58,950 bases of DNA from Alloprevotella sp. OH1205_COT-284. Lineage in GTDB: Bacteria; Bacteroidota; Bacteroidia; Bacteroidales; Bacteroidaceae. Below the pieces are notes generated by a model, which had not been told where the DNA came from, ran no database searches, and worked only from the letters and a program-made list of their open reading frames with translations. Position numbers and translations under genes: made by a program. This document shows positions 10,436 through 19,795 of this stretch, in pieces. Location of the stretch: positions 1 to 58,950 of the forward strand of contig NZ_RQYI01000012.1 in the NCBI RefSeq assembly GCF_003859795.1, given 5' to 3'. Numbering within the stretch: the stretch's first letter is position 1; every line of letters begins with the position of its first letter.

Positions 10436-10562
10436 ATGTGAGAGATCAAAGTTGAGTCTGACAAGATTTCATCTGTTTTTTTGAAAACAATAATCTTCCC
10501 GTCGGAAATTTAATGTAATCATTTTCAGAAGTATATTTGTCAGAGGTGATAATATCTCAATG

Positions 10563-12209
10563 TCAGAAATTTAGTGTGTAAGAAAGGTAAGCCCCTTCGG
10601 TGGCGGGCATGAGACGACATACTCCGCCGGAGCAATTGATGCCCTCGCGTGTTTTGCCTACTCCCAATTGCAGGCGGTGGGCTTTGTAAGTGCCTGCCAC
10701 GGACAGCATGGGGTAGTGGCGGTTGCTCCGGCTGCTGTTCCATTGATCGGACACGGAAAACACCAAATAGGGTGCCACGGACAATTCCGCCATGCCATAC
10801 AGCCAGTTGCCGTCTGCTTGTTTCGAGTGGAGATATTGGAGTTCGGTGCGCAGCGTGATTTTCTTGTTCAAGCGATGTTTGCCGTCATACACGAAAATAT
10901 GGCTCTTCACGTGGTTTCCGTTGTCGGCATGCCCTTCAATGGCGCGCTGGTTGTAGTCCTGATGAGAATAGAGCGCGGTGAAAGAATAGGAGGCTGAAAT
11001 CTTTTTGCTCACTTCAAACGTGAAGTCGTGAAACAGTTTTTCGCCGTGTCCGAAGTACGACGGTCTTCTGCCGTGGGTGTAAGCCTCTTGGCTTGTCGTT
11101 GCACGGTCGAGTGCATTTACGTAGGCCGCCGAGACTTTGAGCCGTGCACCATATCGACCGCCGAGAGCAGTCCCTCTTTTGAGTAAATATCGTCCTTCGG
11201 CCTGCCAAGCCCATTCGCTTTGCGGTTGTGTGGCATAGGGGTGCAAGGCAGCCAATGTGTATGATTGTTCCGGAGCAAAAGGAGGGAGGTGGTTGATGCG
11301 CTGGTCATTGCCCGTTTCCGTACGCAGGGAGTGGTTGTCGAAGTTGTCGGATCGTCTTGCACCCAGCATCACTCCCCAACCTCTGTCTGCATACGAAAAG
11401 GTCAGCATTTGCACCTGTCCGCTGCGCAGCGTGTAGAAATTTGCGGCGTTGGGATTTGCGGTTTTTGTGGCATGCTCGAAATAAACATCCGCTTTTCCGC
11501 CCGTGTATCCCAATCGTGCTGCCCATATTCCATGATTTTCCGGTTGCCGGAAGCGTTTTAACACACCGTTTTCAAATCGTTTAATCGGGGTTTGCTCCTC
11601 GTGCCAACCCACCATTGTCGCGCCCAAACTGAATTGTTGTCCGGACATTTCAAAACGATATTCGGCATCGGTCGCTCCGACGTATCCGCGTTGCGATTGA
11701 AAGATTTTTCCGTTGCGGTCGAAGTGCAAACGCTGTTGTCCGGCTAAACCTTTGAGTGTCAACCCTCGAAAGGGCATAATCACGATGCGACCGCCTCTCA
11801 CGGCATTGTCGATGCCGAGCGCGCGGTCTTCGTAGGCTCTGAAAGCTATGCCGCTTCCCAATTGCTCATAGAAATCTCCTAAGGTAATTTCTCCCCAACC
11901 GCTGCGCCTCACTTTTGCATAGAGATGTGCCAACCCGTGCCCGCGTTCGGCTTCGTGTCCGGGTAGGGGTTGTGTGAGGTGTTCGTAGCGACCGCCGATT
12001 TCCACATATTTGTTTTGCACCGTTCCCACAACATAAGTATTGGCCGTGTTGCGCAGGGCATCTTTGCGTGTCGAGTGGTGCGCTTCGGCTTGTAGGCTTA
12101 TGGCTGCATCCCATTTTGTCCACTCTCCACCTTTACGGTGTGTGGTGTCGGTTTGTGCAAACGCCGTTGTACCTAACACGAGTGCGAGAAAAAAAAAGCT
12201 ATTCTTCAT
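10563..12209 (-). CDS. Predicted outer-membrane beta-barrel protein, DUF6029-like
   Basis: 548 aa. A signal peptide ends at TTAFAQ (about 19). The rest is made of alternating short strands rich in Tyr, Gly and charged residues and ends in LSYTLNF with terminal Phe, typical of an outer-membrane barrel. I read it as the DUF6029 family seen next to Omp28 and TlpA genes in Bacteroidales, from memory of that neighbourhood. Its ATG overlaps the stop of the upstream thioredoxin gene by 4 nt (12206-12209), so the two are translationally coupled. Substrate unknown. Confidence 0.72.
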   Translation of the reverse strand: MKNSFFFLALVLGTTAFAQTDTTHRKGGEWTKWDAAISLQAEAHHSTRKDALRNTANTYVVGTVQNKYVEIGGRYEHLTQPLPGHEAERGHGLAHLYAKVRRSGWGEITLGDFYEQLGSGIAFRAYEDRALGIDNAVRGGRIVIMPFRGLTLKGLAGQQRLHFDRNGKIFQSQRGYVGATDAEYRFEMSGQQFSLGATMVGWHEEQTPIKRFENGVLKRFRQPENHGIWAARLGYTGGKADVYFEHATKTANPNAANFYTLRSGQVQMLTFSYADRGWGVMLGARRSDNFDNHSLRTETGNDQRINHLPPFAPEQSYTLAALHPYATQPQSEWAWQAEGRYLLKRGTALGGRYGARLKVSAAYVNALDRATTSQEAYTHGRRPSYFGHGEKLFHDFTFEVSKKISASYSFTALYSHQDYNQRAIEGHADNGNHVKSHIFVYDGKHRLNKKITLRTELQYLHSKQADGNWLYGMAELSVAPYLVFSVSDQWNSSRSNRHYPMLSVAGTYKAHRLQLGVGKTREGINCSGGVCRLMPATEGAYLSYTLNF

Positions 12210-12691
12210 CGTTTCAGCGTTTTGCGAACTTGTGCAATGATTTCCTCTTCCGATCCTTCCGAATATCCGGAGTGGCGATAGACAATGTGTCCCTTTCCGT
12301 CGACTACGATCACTGTCGGAACCAACTGCACCTGCAATGCGCGTTTGAGATCGCTGTTGGGATCAAGTAAAACTTCATACTGCCAATCGAGCGATTGCGC
12401 CAAGGGTTTAACTTTCAGACTGGTTGCTCCCTCGTCGATCGAGACAGCTACCAATTTTACACCGGTTTCGGCTTGCCAATCTTCATACACCTCGTGAATG
12501 GCTGAAAGTTCGCGCAGGCAAGGTTTGCACCATGTCGCAAAGAAACTGATGATCACGGGACGTCCTTCTGTTGTGAGTTGCGATACATTCACTTCTTTTC
12601 CGCCGATGTTTTTGAGTGTGATTTGCGGAAGTTGTGCCCGTCCGGAGAGGGTGAAGAGCAAGAGAAGAAATAGAAACAAAGTTTTTTTCAT
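12206..12691 (-). CDS. TlpA-like periplasmic thioredoxin
   Basis: 161 aa thiol-disulfide oxidoreductase. An N-terminal signal (MKKTLFLFLLLLFTLSGRAQ) is followed by a thioredoxin fold with FFATWCKPCLREL (active-site WCKPC, about 52-56) and the cis-Pro segment QLVPTVIVVDGKG. It has the size of a minimal TlpA/ResA domain with no lipobox. It starts 9 nt after the upstream Omp28-like gene and overlaps the next gene by 4 nt. It probably keeps the CxxC motifs of the two flanking Omp28-like proteins reduced, which is inference from gene order. Confidence 0.88.
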   Translation of the reverse strand: MKKTLFLFLLLLFTLSGRAQLPQITLKNIGGKEVNVSQLTTEGRPVIISFFATWCKPCLRELSAIHEVYEDWQAETGVKLVAVSIDEGATSLKVKPLAQSLDWQYEVLLDPNSDLKRALQVQLVPTVIVVDGKGHIVYRHSGYSEGSEEEIIAQVRKTLKR

Positions 12692-12700
12692 GACGAACGA

Positions 12701-13591
12701 TTATTTTCTAATGCGACGGATGCCGGTGGGAATAGAGGGAACATCGTGCGAACTCACACTCAACACTTTTTTGCTTTCAGCATCGAGCAGAATACCCAAA
12801 ATCATGCAGTTCTCGAGGTTGATGGCTCTCCAACTATTCCCATTGTTGGTAGGATCTACTCTGAGATTTTTTTCGAACGTTTTGCCGAGTTGGTAGTGTT
12901 CTCCTTTATATCCATTCAGAGTGGCTCTGAACACGTTATGATGGGTGTAATTTGAGATGTAATTAAAACCATCTTTTTGTGATCCTATCAATTCTTTCTC
13001 GATCAACCAAAACATCACTCTCGTCTCAGGAGCAATTTCAGCACCTTCGAGACTTTTGCCTTTGAAAGTGGCTTTGACGGAGTTTTTGTCCAGACGTTCG
13101 AGTACAAAGCCTGAAATCACTTGCGGACGTTGGTTCAAAAGCATGTTAAAATCAGGGAAATGACCGATTTTTTGGTAATTGGTTACGACGTTGGGAAGTC
13201 CCCTGATTTTAAAAAAACCGGCATATTGTTCAGCATCGTAAGAATAAAAACTTGGAGAAAATTTGTAGAAGGGATGCATACTGACCAAAAAGATATTTTC
13301 ATGCCCTTCTGCTGTTTCGCTTATTCTTTTTTGTAGTCCTTTCATAATAGGAGGACAATAAGGACAGTATTGCCCGGTGAAGTCTAATACCAAAATTTTA
13401 CTTTTCCCATTGTTTTCCGATAGTTCGATGTCGCTTTGAGGAGTTACGGTGATGTCCGCATTTGCTTGTCTATTTTTTCGGATAGCAACTTCGTCGGTCA
13501 TCTCTTTTTCACAAGCTGAAAATAAGCAGGTTGAGAGACCTCCGATAACGAAAAGAAAAAGGAAACGAGGATTGAGTGGTAAGTGTTTCAT
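12701..13591 (-). CDS. Omp28-related lipoprotein with CPYC motif
   Basis: 296 aa from the ATG at 13591 (MKHLPLN); the frame is open to 13654 and a start at 13597 is also possible. A lipoprotein signal ends at Cys27 (STCLFSAC). DFTGQYCPYCPPIMKGLQ is the thioredoxin-like Omp28 motif with CPYC. The family is the same as the 9.1-10.4 kb gene but the protein lacks its long C-terminal extension. It is the first gene of a minus-strand operon with tlpA-like and barrel genes. A weak promoter (TTG-N19-TACTTTCG) lies at 13632-13661. Confidence 0.82.
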   Translation of the reverse strand: MKHLPLNPRFLFLFVIGGLSTCLFSACEKEMTDEVAIRKNRQANADITVTPQSDIELSENNGKSKILVLDFTGQYCPYCPPIMKGLQKRISETAEGHENIFLVSMHPFYKFSPSFYSYDAEQYAGFFKIRGLPNVVTNYQKIGHFPDFNMLLNQRPQVISGFVLERLDKNSVKATFKGKSLEGAEIAPETRVMFWLIEKELIGSQKDGFNYISNYTHHNVFRATLNGYKGEHYQLGKTFEKNLRVDPTNNGNSWRAINLENCMILGILLDAESKKVLSVSSHDVPSIPTGIRRIRK

Positions 13592-13631
13592 TGTCATAAA
13601 TGGAAAAATGTATGCAGATGATTTTGGGGGG

Positions 13632-13661
13632 CGAAAGTAGTGTTTTCGTATCATCTTGCAA
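13632..13661 (-). promoter_or_regulatory. Probable promoter of the Omp28/TlpA operon
   Basis: Minus-strand TTG (13661-13659), 19 nt, TACTTTCG (13639-13632). The -7 box has one departure from TAnnTTTG. The position 40 nt upstream of the chosen ATG is plausible. Confidence 0.45.
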
Positions 13662-14007
13662 TTTGAACTTAATGGTTGAAATAATAGAATGTTTTTTGTC
13701 TAAAAAGTGGCAGGAAAGACCACTTTCTTTCCTTTGATACGTAAAAAACAAACGCAAAAGTAGAACAATTTGCAAGATGGAGCAAGCTTCCTTCCGTTAA
13801 AAGGTGTTTTCCTTTAAGGCTTCTAAATGTTTGAAGCTCATGTTTTTTTGATTCTTTATTCGGAACGAAAATTATGTGTCGGGATTTTTTGTTGAGAATT
13901 GTTTTTGTATAATTATTGATACAAAAAACTATACATTACTTATTTTTCAAGGAAATAGCGATAAAGATAAAAAATGTCGCATAATTCCTGTTTTTTCTGC
14001 AAATAAA
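13662..14007. other. AT-rich gap between divergent operons
   Basis: About 350 bp with no gene. It is strongly AT-rich compared with flanking coding DNA and has only a small GGAAAG/CTTTCC hairpin near 13710-13733. No shared repeat module was seen. Confidence 0.5.
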
Positions 14008-14039
14008 TTTGGCTGAATCGATGAAAGAGTCTATATTTG
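14008..14039 (+). promoter_or_regulatory. Promoter of the DUF4923 lipoprotein gene
   Basis: TTTG (14008-14011), 20 nt, TATATTTG (14032-14039): an exact consensus match. The predicted start lies only about 10 nt before the ATG at 14057. Confidence 0.8.
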
Positions 14040-14056
14040 CGGTATAAAATAAAAGA

Positions 14057-14731
14057 ATGACAACCAAAAAACTCTTCTCTATACTGCTGCTCGGCAGCGT
14101 GCTTCTATCTTCGTGCAGCACACCGAGCAACGCTCTTACAGGTTCTATGTTTCAAAACACTGTGAGATCCGATTCCAAAGTGCAAAATACAGCAAAAACA
14201 GGCACAGGTATTTTGGAGAATGTCTTCTCTTCTTTACAAAGTGGTGTCGCGGTGACGGAGCAAGAACTTCTCGGCACATGGCATTACAATGGGGTTGATG
14301 CTGTGTTTGACAGCCAAAATCTGCTTGCGCAGGCAGGAGGAATGGTGATGGCGGCAAAACTCGAGAATCAGATTGACGAAAAGATGGAGGCTTTCGGTAT
14401 TCGAAAGGGTACTACCACTTTCACTTTTAAAGCCGACAAAACTTTCACTGCCATTATGAACGGAAAAACATTCAGTGGCACCTATCAGTTGAACAAATCT
14501 GACAAAGTGTTGATTCTCTCCGCCATGGGAGGCTTCTTCATCTTTCGACCTCATATAGTGCGTACTTCCCGGGGGATCAGTCTCCTTTTCAAAGCCGACA
14601 AGCTGCTCGCTTTGCTCAATGCAACCTCCGGCCTGCTTGAACAGAGCGGTACGATCGCTTCCATGGGCGGTTTTACCTCTATGCTAAATAATTATACCGG
14701 TTTGCGATTAGGCTTGCAGCTCAAAAAGTAA
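14057..14731 (+). CDS. DUF4923-family lipoprotein
   Basis: 224 aa. A lipoprotein signal ends at Cys20 (GSVLLSSC). The mature part carries ELLGTWHYNGVDAVFDSQNLL, then a lipocalin-like pattern of strands (TTTFTFKADKTFTAIMNGK, FSGTYQL, KVLILSAMGG) ending in amphipathic helices. This fits the DUF4923 family of Bacteroidales lipoproteins, whose function is unknown. It has its own promoter with a very short leader, and a terminator follows at 14822-14866, so it is monocistronic. Confidence 0.8.
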   Translation: MTTKKLFSILLLGSVLLSSCSTPSNALTGSMFQNTVRSDSKVQNTAKTGTGILENVFSSLQSGVAVTEQELLGTWHYNGVDAVFDSQNLLAQAGGMVMAAKLENQIDEKMEAFGIRKGTTTFTFKADKTFTAIMNGKTFSGTYQLNKSDKVLILSAMGGFFIFRPHIVRTSRGISLLFKADKLLALLNATSGLLEQSGTIASMGGFTSMLNNYTGLRLGLQLKK

Positions 14732-14821
14732 AATCCTCCCCCCTCTTCAACATCGTCGACCCTCTTTTCACGAGGCGGCGTAATTTTTCTCAGAAAGCAT
14801 TTCTCGTATTTATAGTTTCTT

Positions 14822-14866
14822 GAACGGACTCGTGTACAGTGGTACATCAGTTCCGTTCTTTTTTTT
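14822..14866 (+). terminator. Terminator after the DUF4923 gene
   Basis: GAACGGA (14822) pairs with TCCGTTC (14852-14858), with an imperfect inner stem (GTGTAC/GTACAT), followed by a run of eight T. Confidence 0.65.
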
Positions 14867-14899
14867 GAGAGAAAAAAGCGGTTTCTCGATTTTAACACG

Positions 14900-14907
14900 T
14901 ACCTTTG
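14900..14907 (+). promoter_or_regulatory. -7 box of kbl promoter
   Basis: TACCTTTG matches TAnnTTTG 30 nt upstream of the kbl ATG. No convincing -33 box is present at the usual spacing. Confidence 0.5.
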
Positions 14908-14936
14908 CTTCGCAAAATTCAAAGAACCACAACATT

Positions 14937-16124
14937 ATGTACGGTAAATTTCAGCAACATCTCCAAACCGAACTGTCCGCCATTCGCGAGGCCGGCCTTT
15001 ACAAAACCGAGCGACTCATCGAAAGCCCCCAACAAGCCGAAATCAAAGTTGGTGGCAAGTCCGTGCTCAACTTCTGTGCCAACAACTATCTTGGCCTGTC
15101 CAATCATCCGCGCCTCATTCAAGCCGCCAAAGATGCCATGGACGCCCGCGGCTACGGCATGTCGTCCGTGCGCTTCATCTGCGGCACGCAAGATCTCCAC
15201 AAGCAGCTCGAAGCCTCCATTAGCCGCTATTTCCGCACCGAAGACACCATTCTCTATGCCGCTTGTTTCGATGCCAACGGTGGTGTGTTCGAACCTCTCC
15301 TCACGGCCGAAGACGCCATTATCAGCGACGCCCTCAACCACGCCTCCATCATCGACGGCGTGCGCTTGTGCAAAGCCCAACGCTATCGCTATGCCAATGC
15401 CGACATGGCCGATCTCGAACGCCAACTCCAAGCCGCGCAGGCACAGCGTTTCCGCATCATCGTCACCGACGGAGTCTTCTCCATGGACGGCAATGTCGCT
15501 CCGATAGACAAGATTTGCGACTTGGCCGAAAAATACGACGCCCTCGTCATGGTCGATGAGAGCCACTCGGCCGGCGTAGTGGGTAAAACCGGTCGCGGCG
15601 TTTCGGAGTTTTTCAACACCTACGACCGCGTTGATATTTACACCGGCACCCTCGGCAAAGCCTTTGGCGGAGCCGTCGGTGGATTTACCACCGGCAAAAA
15701 AGAAATCATTGACATGTTGCGTCAGCGCAGCCGTCCCTATCTTTTCTCCAATTCCATTCCCCCTTCGGTCGTCGGTGCGGCCATCGAAACTTTCAAAATT
15801 CTCGACGAGAGCAATGAAATTCACGACCGTCTGGTCGAAAACGTCGATTATTTCCGCACGCGTATGCAGGCCGCCGGTTTCGACATCAAACCCACCCAAA
15901 GCGCCATTTGCGCCGTGATGCTCTACGACGCCAAACTCTCGCAGGTTTACGCCGCCAAGTTGCAGGAAGAGGGCATCTACGTCACCGGATTTTACTACCC
16001 CGTCGTGCCCAAAGACCAAGCCCGCATCCGCGTTCAGATCTCAGCCGGCCACACTCGTCCGCAGCTCGATCGCTGCATTGAGGCTTTCATCAAAGTCGGC
16101 AAGGAGTTGGGCGTATTGTCCTAA
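14937..16124 (+). CDS. kbl: Glycine C-acetyltransferase (2-amino-3-ketobutyrate CoA ligase)
   Basis: 395 aa PLP enzyme of threonine breakdown, splitting 2-amino-3-ketobutyrate with CoA to glycine and acetyl-CoA. It belongs to the alpha-oxoamine synthase family: [46 protein letters not shown], and [15 protein letters not shown] with the PLP lysine (about 243). Length matches the family. The frame opens at 14820 but the start at 14937 ([13 protein letters not shown]) fits family N-termini and follows the -7 box at 14900. No threonine dehydrogenase gene is adjacent. Related enzymes such as serine palmitoyltransferase are possible but the N-terminus favours Kbl. Confidence 0.88.
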   Translation: MYGKFQQHLQTELSAIREAGLYKTERLIESPQQAEIKVGGKSVLNFCANNYLGLSNHPRLIQAAKDAMDARGYGMSSVRFICGTQDLHKQLEASISRYFRTEDTILYAACFDANGGVFEPLLTAEDAIISDALNHASIIDGVRLCKAQRYRYANADMADLERQLQAAQAQRFRIIVTDGVFSMDGNVAPIDKICDLAEKYDALVMVDESHSAGVVGKTGRGVSEFFNTYDRVDIYTGTLGKAFGGAVGGFTTGKKEIIDMLRQRSRPYLFSNSIPPSVVGAAIETFKILDESNEIHDRLVENVDYFRTRMQAAGFDIKPTQSAICAVMLYDAKLSQVYAAKLQEEGIYVTGFYYPVVPKDQARIRVQISAGHTRPQLDRCIEAFIKVGKELGVLS

Positions 16125-16200
16125 TGTATTCTTCGGCATCAATGCCAATCTTCTCCGCATTGTTGTCCGTTCGGTGTTTATCTTTGCAAACACCCCTCAC

Positions 16201-16248
16201 ATTTTCGCGCGGCAAATCCCATGTGGGATTTGCCGCGCGAAAATCTTT
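16201..16248 (+). terminator. Perfect 20-bp hairpin after kbl
   Basis: Positions 16201-16220 pair without mismatch with 16225-16244 around a 4-nt ATGT loop, followed by CTTTTGG. The stem is very GC-rich (CGCGCGGC). It probably terminates kbl transcripts; the T-run is short. Confidence 0.65.
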
Positions 16249-16316
16249 TGGCCGTCCATCCGCTGCTTCCGCCCTTTCCTTTTGCCGAACCTGTTTCCGC
16301 TCTTGCTCACTCGCTC

Positions 16317-16790
16317 TTTCCGATGAAACCGCGCTTTTCGGGCGTTTTCCCACCCTGTTTTTTGTTTTTTGCCGTTTTGCCTTCGCAAAAACGCCTTTCT
16401 CTTTGACTGTCAACGTGTTCCTTGCGAAGGCAAGTGAAGGCAAACTTTTTTCGTGTATCGTAAGCTGCTGAAAAAGATGCTCTTACGGTGAAGGCAAAAC
16501 TCTCTTTTGCTTTCACCTCCTTTCACCTGTTCCGCGAGAAAACCGCCCTTTTCGAGGATGGTGAAGGCAAAAAATCGACGCAACGGGGTGACTTTCAGAT
16601 GATTGCAAAATAAAATTTCGTTTTGCCTTCACTTACCTTCGCACGAAAGTGTCAGAAAAACAGATAATTATCTCATTTTGCGAAGGCAGTGAAGGCAAAA
16701 TTAAAACACAAGAAACGCGCGCGTGCGCGCGAGGGAGGAGTTTTCGCACGTTTGCCGACGAGGCAAAATTGTCTACCTCAAAGATAGAAA
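16317..16790 (-). repeat. Dispersed GTGAAGGCA element, copy B (inverted)
   Basis: On the minus strand this copy aligns closely with copy D over about 300 nt (roughly 16486-16790 against 58354-58653). Shared blocks include GTAGACAATTTTG, the alternating GC tract (16715-16731), the paired TGCCTTCAC and TGCCTTCGC boxes, TTGCGTCGATTTTTTGCCTT, and CTCGCGGAACAGGTGAAAGG. The distal end carries the CGGTTTCATCGG module (about 16319-16330). It sits between the convergent genes kbl and comM. No consistent reading frame is shared between copies. Confidence 0.85.
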
Positions 16791-16987
16791 CGCTTACCTC
16801 AGAGCCCGTTTTTTTTAGCTCCAATGCCGTGACGCTTTCTTCCCATTATGTTTTTGGGGTGGCTGCTTATGGTTTGCTTTTGCACTGTCTGCTCCCTGCC
16901 GCCGTCGGCGTGAACGCGTTGCGGAAACATCGGGGAAACGCTTCGGGAAGAGGCGCGTTGTTCACACGGAAGTTGCTGCCGGTGCGG
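16791..16987. other. Shared module flanking copy B
   Basis: Contains TTTAGCTCCAATGCCGTGACG-type sequence near 16815-16834, found also near 296 and 32680. The remainder to the comM stop codon at 16988 shows nothing recognisable. Confidence 0.45.
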
Positions 16988-18550
16988 CTATTCGCCCCAG
17001 TTGCCGCGATCGAGATTGCGGTAGCCGATGGCCTCGGCGATGTGCGACGGTTTGATGATGTCCGTCCCTTCCAAATCTGCGATGGTGAGTGCCACTTTGA
17101 GAATGCGCTCGTGCGCTCGTGCCGAGAGAGAAAGGCGTTGCATGGCGATGTCGAGGGAACGCCGGGCATGGTTGTCCAAGTGCACGAAAGTCTTGATGTG
17201 GCGTGCGCTCATCTGAGCGTTGCAGTGTACGCCGTCGATGTCGGCAAATCGTTTTGTCTGCCGTTCGCGTGCCGCCACCACCCGTTGGCGTATGGCGGCC
17301 GAAGGTTCGCCGTCGGGAGCGGTGGACAGTTCGCTGACCGAAACGGGCACCACTTCCACTTGCAGGTCGATGCGGTCGAGCAGGGGGCCGCTGATGCGGC
17401 TCATGTAGCGTTGCACCTGACCGGGGCGGCAGGTGCAACGGTGCGAAGGGTCGTTGTAGTAGCCGCAGGGACAAGGGTTCATGGCGGCAACGAGCATGAC
17501 GGAACAGGGCAGGGTCACGTTGTAGCGTGCGCGGGAAATGGTGAGCTGTCGGTCTTCGAGGGGTTGCCGAAGGGTTTCGAGCGCATTCTTGCCATATTCG
17601 GGAAATTCGTCTAAAAAGAGCACGCCGTTGTGGGCAAGGCTCACTTCGCCGGGCTGCATGGTGGAGCCTCCGCCGATGAGTGCAACGTCGGAAATGGTGT
17701 GGTGAGGGGCGCGAAAGGGGCGTGTGGCGATGAGCGTGTCGCCTCGTTGAAGTTTTCCGGCCACGGAGTGTATTTGTGTCGTTTCGAGGCTTTCTGCCGG
17801 TGATAGCGGCGGCAGTATGGAAGGCAGGCGTTTGGCCATCATGCTCTTGCCGCATCCGGGACTGCCGACGAGAAGAATGTTGTGGCCGCCGGCTGCTGCC
17901 ACTTCAAAAGCCCGTTTGGCGGCCGGTTGGCCTTTGACTTCGCTGAAATCGTGGGGAAAGTCGGTTTGTGCGGCGTAAAACTCGGCGCGGGTGTCTACCA
18001 CTGTGGGGCGAATGAGGGTTGTGCCTTCCAAGTGTTGGACGACCTCGGAGAGATTGCGCACGCCGAACACTTGCAAGCGATCGACAACGGCGGCTTCACG
18101 CACGTTTTCTTCGGGTACGAAAAGGGCTTCGTAGCCCATGCGGCGTGCCAATATGGCCGTGGGCAACACACCTCGAACGGCGCGGAGCGTGCCGTCCAAA
18201 CCCAATTCGCCGACAAACATGAACCGCTTCATTTGATCCGGCTCGCAGTGGAGAAGACCGTGTGACAAGAGGATGCCGATGGCCAGAGGGAGATCGTAGC
18301 CGCTGCCTTCTTTTCTGATGTCGGCCGGTGCGAAATTGACGGCCACATCGGCCGCTCCGCGAATGGAATAGCCGCTGTTTTCCATGGCCGAACGCACGCG
18401 GGTGCGACTTTCGCGGACGGCATTGTCGGGAAGGCCGACCATGAGGAAAAGCGGATCGCGAACGCCTTCGGTTTTTGTGACATTGACTTCGATCAACACG
18501 CGCGAAGCGTCAAGACCGTTGATGGAAACGGTGTGGATGGTGGAGAGCAT
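16988..18550 (-). CDS. YifB/ComM-family Mg-chelatase-like AAA+ ATPase
   Basis: 520 aa. The N-terminal Lon-protease-like fold (ChlI domain, 1-170) starts with the typical TVSINGLDA and includes LPLAIGIL. The AAA+ core has Walker A GSPGCGKSMMAKRL (about 229-242), Walker B VLFLDEFPEY and the FRAPHHTIS motif. The C-terminal Mg_chelatase_C domain contains CPCGYYND with paired Cys. In naturally competent proteobacteria ComM drives branch migration during DNA integration; the role in Bacteroidota is not established. It lies 70 nt downstream of the AI-2E permease gene and probably shares its transcript. Confidence 0.9.
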   Translation of the reverse strand: MLSTIHTVSINGLDASRVLIEVNVTKTEGVRDPLFLMVGLPDNAVRESRTRVRSAMENSGYSIRGAADVAVNFAPADIRKEGSGYDLPLAIGILLSHGLLHCEPDQMKRFMFVGELGLDGTLRAVRGVLPTAILARRMGYEALFVPEENVREAAVVDRLQVFGVRNLSEVVQHLEGTTLIRPTVVDTRAEFYAAQTDFPHDFSEVKGQPAAKRAFEVAAAGGHNILLVGSPGCGKSMMAKRLPSILPPLSPAESLETTQIHSVAGKLQRGDTLIATRPFRAPHHTISDVALIGGGSTMQPGEVSLAHNGVLFLDEFPEYGKNALETLRQPLEDRQLTISRARYNVTLPCSVMLVAAMNPCPCGYYNDPSHRCTCRPGQVQRYMSRISGPLLDRIDLQVEVVPVSVSELSTAPDGEPSAAIRQRVVAARERQTKRFADIDGVHCNAQMSARHIKTFVHLDNHARRSLDIAMQRLSLSARAHERILKVALTIADLEGTDIIKPSHIAEAIGYRNLDRGNWGE

Positions 18551-18620
18551 GAGCAGAAAGAGGAGTGGGTACGAATAGGAGAAGCGAAGAAAGAGACGCC
18601 GGCAAAAATGCCGATGGGAG

Positions 18621-19724
18621 CTAATCGAAGAGGGGGGAAGAGGGGGGAGATTCCCGCAAAACGTATTGTTTGTAGTAGGCCACGAGAATGGTGGTGGTCG
18701 GCAGGGCGATGATCAAGCCGACAATGCCCAGCAGAAAGCCCCAGACGGAGAGAGAAAGAAGAATGACAGCGGGAGATAATCCCATGATCTTACCCATGAT
18801 TTTGGGAGTGACAAACACGTCTTGAATGACTTGAACAACGACGTAGACGAGAAGCACCAACAGCATGATCAACCAAAAGGAACGTCCCGTTTCGGCCATT
18901 TGGAGCAAGGCCAAAAGAGCTGCCGGCAAAAAGCCGAGCACTTGAACGTAGGGAATGAAACTGATCAATCCCACAAAGCAACCCATGCCGATGGGCATCG
19001 GCAGGTCAATGAGCCAAAAACCAATGGAAAACATCACGCAGTTGGACAAGGCGATGAGTGCCTGTCCGCGAAAATAACCGCGCATGCCCGAAGCAACGTC
19101 GGAGGCCAAACGCGACAAGAAAGGCCGGTGGGCAACCGGAACGAAGTCGATCCAACCCGTGGAGGTGCGCTCATAGTCGATGAGGAGGAAGATGAGATAG
19201 AGCACGGCAATGGTGGAGGCGACGAAGCTGAGCAGAATGTTGGCCGTGGAGAGCACCATGTCCCACATTTGGGGAAGGGAATTGCGCACCACGTTGAAAA
19301 GGTTGTTTTCACGCAACACCTCCTCTACTTTGAGGGCGGAAAGGAGTTCGGCCACGTAGTGATCCATCCAGTCGGGAAGGTGCAGGGCATGGCTGCCGCT
19401 TTGAAGATAGAGCAAGGTGGCATCTTTGATGTGGGTGATGCTGTCGATCATCATCGGGACGAAAAAGCGAAGCACGCCCAACGTGGCCGCCGTCACGAGA
19501 ATGAGAGTGACGACCACCGACAGCGCACGAGAACGAAGACGACACCGAAACTGGAAGAAACGCACGACGGGAATGAGTATCCAAGCACCGACCCACGCCA
19601 CCAAAAAGGGAATGAGCACCGGACTCAGGTAGCGGAGAGTGTACAGAATGATGCCCGCGACGGATAAATACAAAATGCCACGCACGAAACGATCGAAGGT
19701 GATTTCCTGACGTAAAAACTGCAT
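18621..19724 (-). CDS. AI-2E-family transporter (permease)
   Basis: 367 aa inner-membrane protein with about seven to eight hydrophobic segments (GILYLSVAGIILYTL, LVAWVGAWILIPVV, ALSVVVTLILVTAATLGVL, and a C-terminal ILLSLSVWGFLLGIVGLII). The pattern is that of the AI-2E/PerM family; members export varied solutes or act as Na+/H+ antiporters, so the autoinducer name should not be taken literally. The frame opens at 19805, but a -7 box at 19750-19757 lies inside that region, fixing the start at 19724 (MQFLRQEITFD). Confidence 0.85.
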   Translation of the reverse strand: MQFLRQEITFDRFVRGILYLSVAGIILYTLRYLSPVLIPFLVAWVGAWILIPVVRFFQFRCRLRSRALSVVVTLILVTAATLGVLRFFVPMMIDSITHIKDATLLYLQSGSHALHLPDWMDHYVAELLSALKVEEVLRENNLFNVVRNSLPQMWDMVLSTANILLSFVASTIAVLYLIFLLIDYERTSTGWIDFVPVAHRPFLSRLASDVASGMRGYFRGQALIALSNCVMFSIGFWLIDLPMPIGMGCFVGLISFIPYVQVLGFLPAALLALLQMAETGRSFWLIMLLVLLVYVVVQVIQDVFVTPKIMGKIMGLSPAVILLSLSVWGFLLGIVGLIIALPTTTILVAYYKQYVLRESPPSSPLFD

Positions 19725-19749
19725 AACAGACAAGGGATTGTAACTCCTG

Positions 19750-19780
19750 CAAAGATAGCGTTTTTGAAAGCTCCGATGAA
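19750..19780 (-). promoter_or_regulatory. Promoter of AI-2E permease/comM
   Basis: Minus-strand TATCTTTG (19757-19750) is a perfect -7 box; a TTC at 19780-19778 stands in for TTG at 20-nt spacing. Predicted start near 19743. It is back to back with the rsmI promoter at 19796. Confidence 0.65.
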
Positions 19781-19795
19781 GTTTCACCCGAAATA

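Noticed and set aside
10532-10539. Plus-strand TATATTTG as a promoter
   Set aside because: It points into minus-strand genes, has no -33 partner of note and no plus-strand gene downstream.
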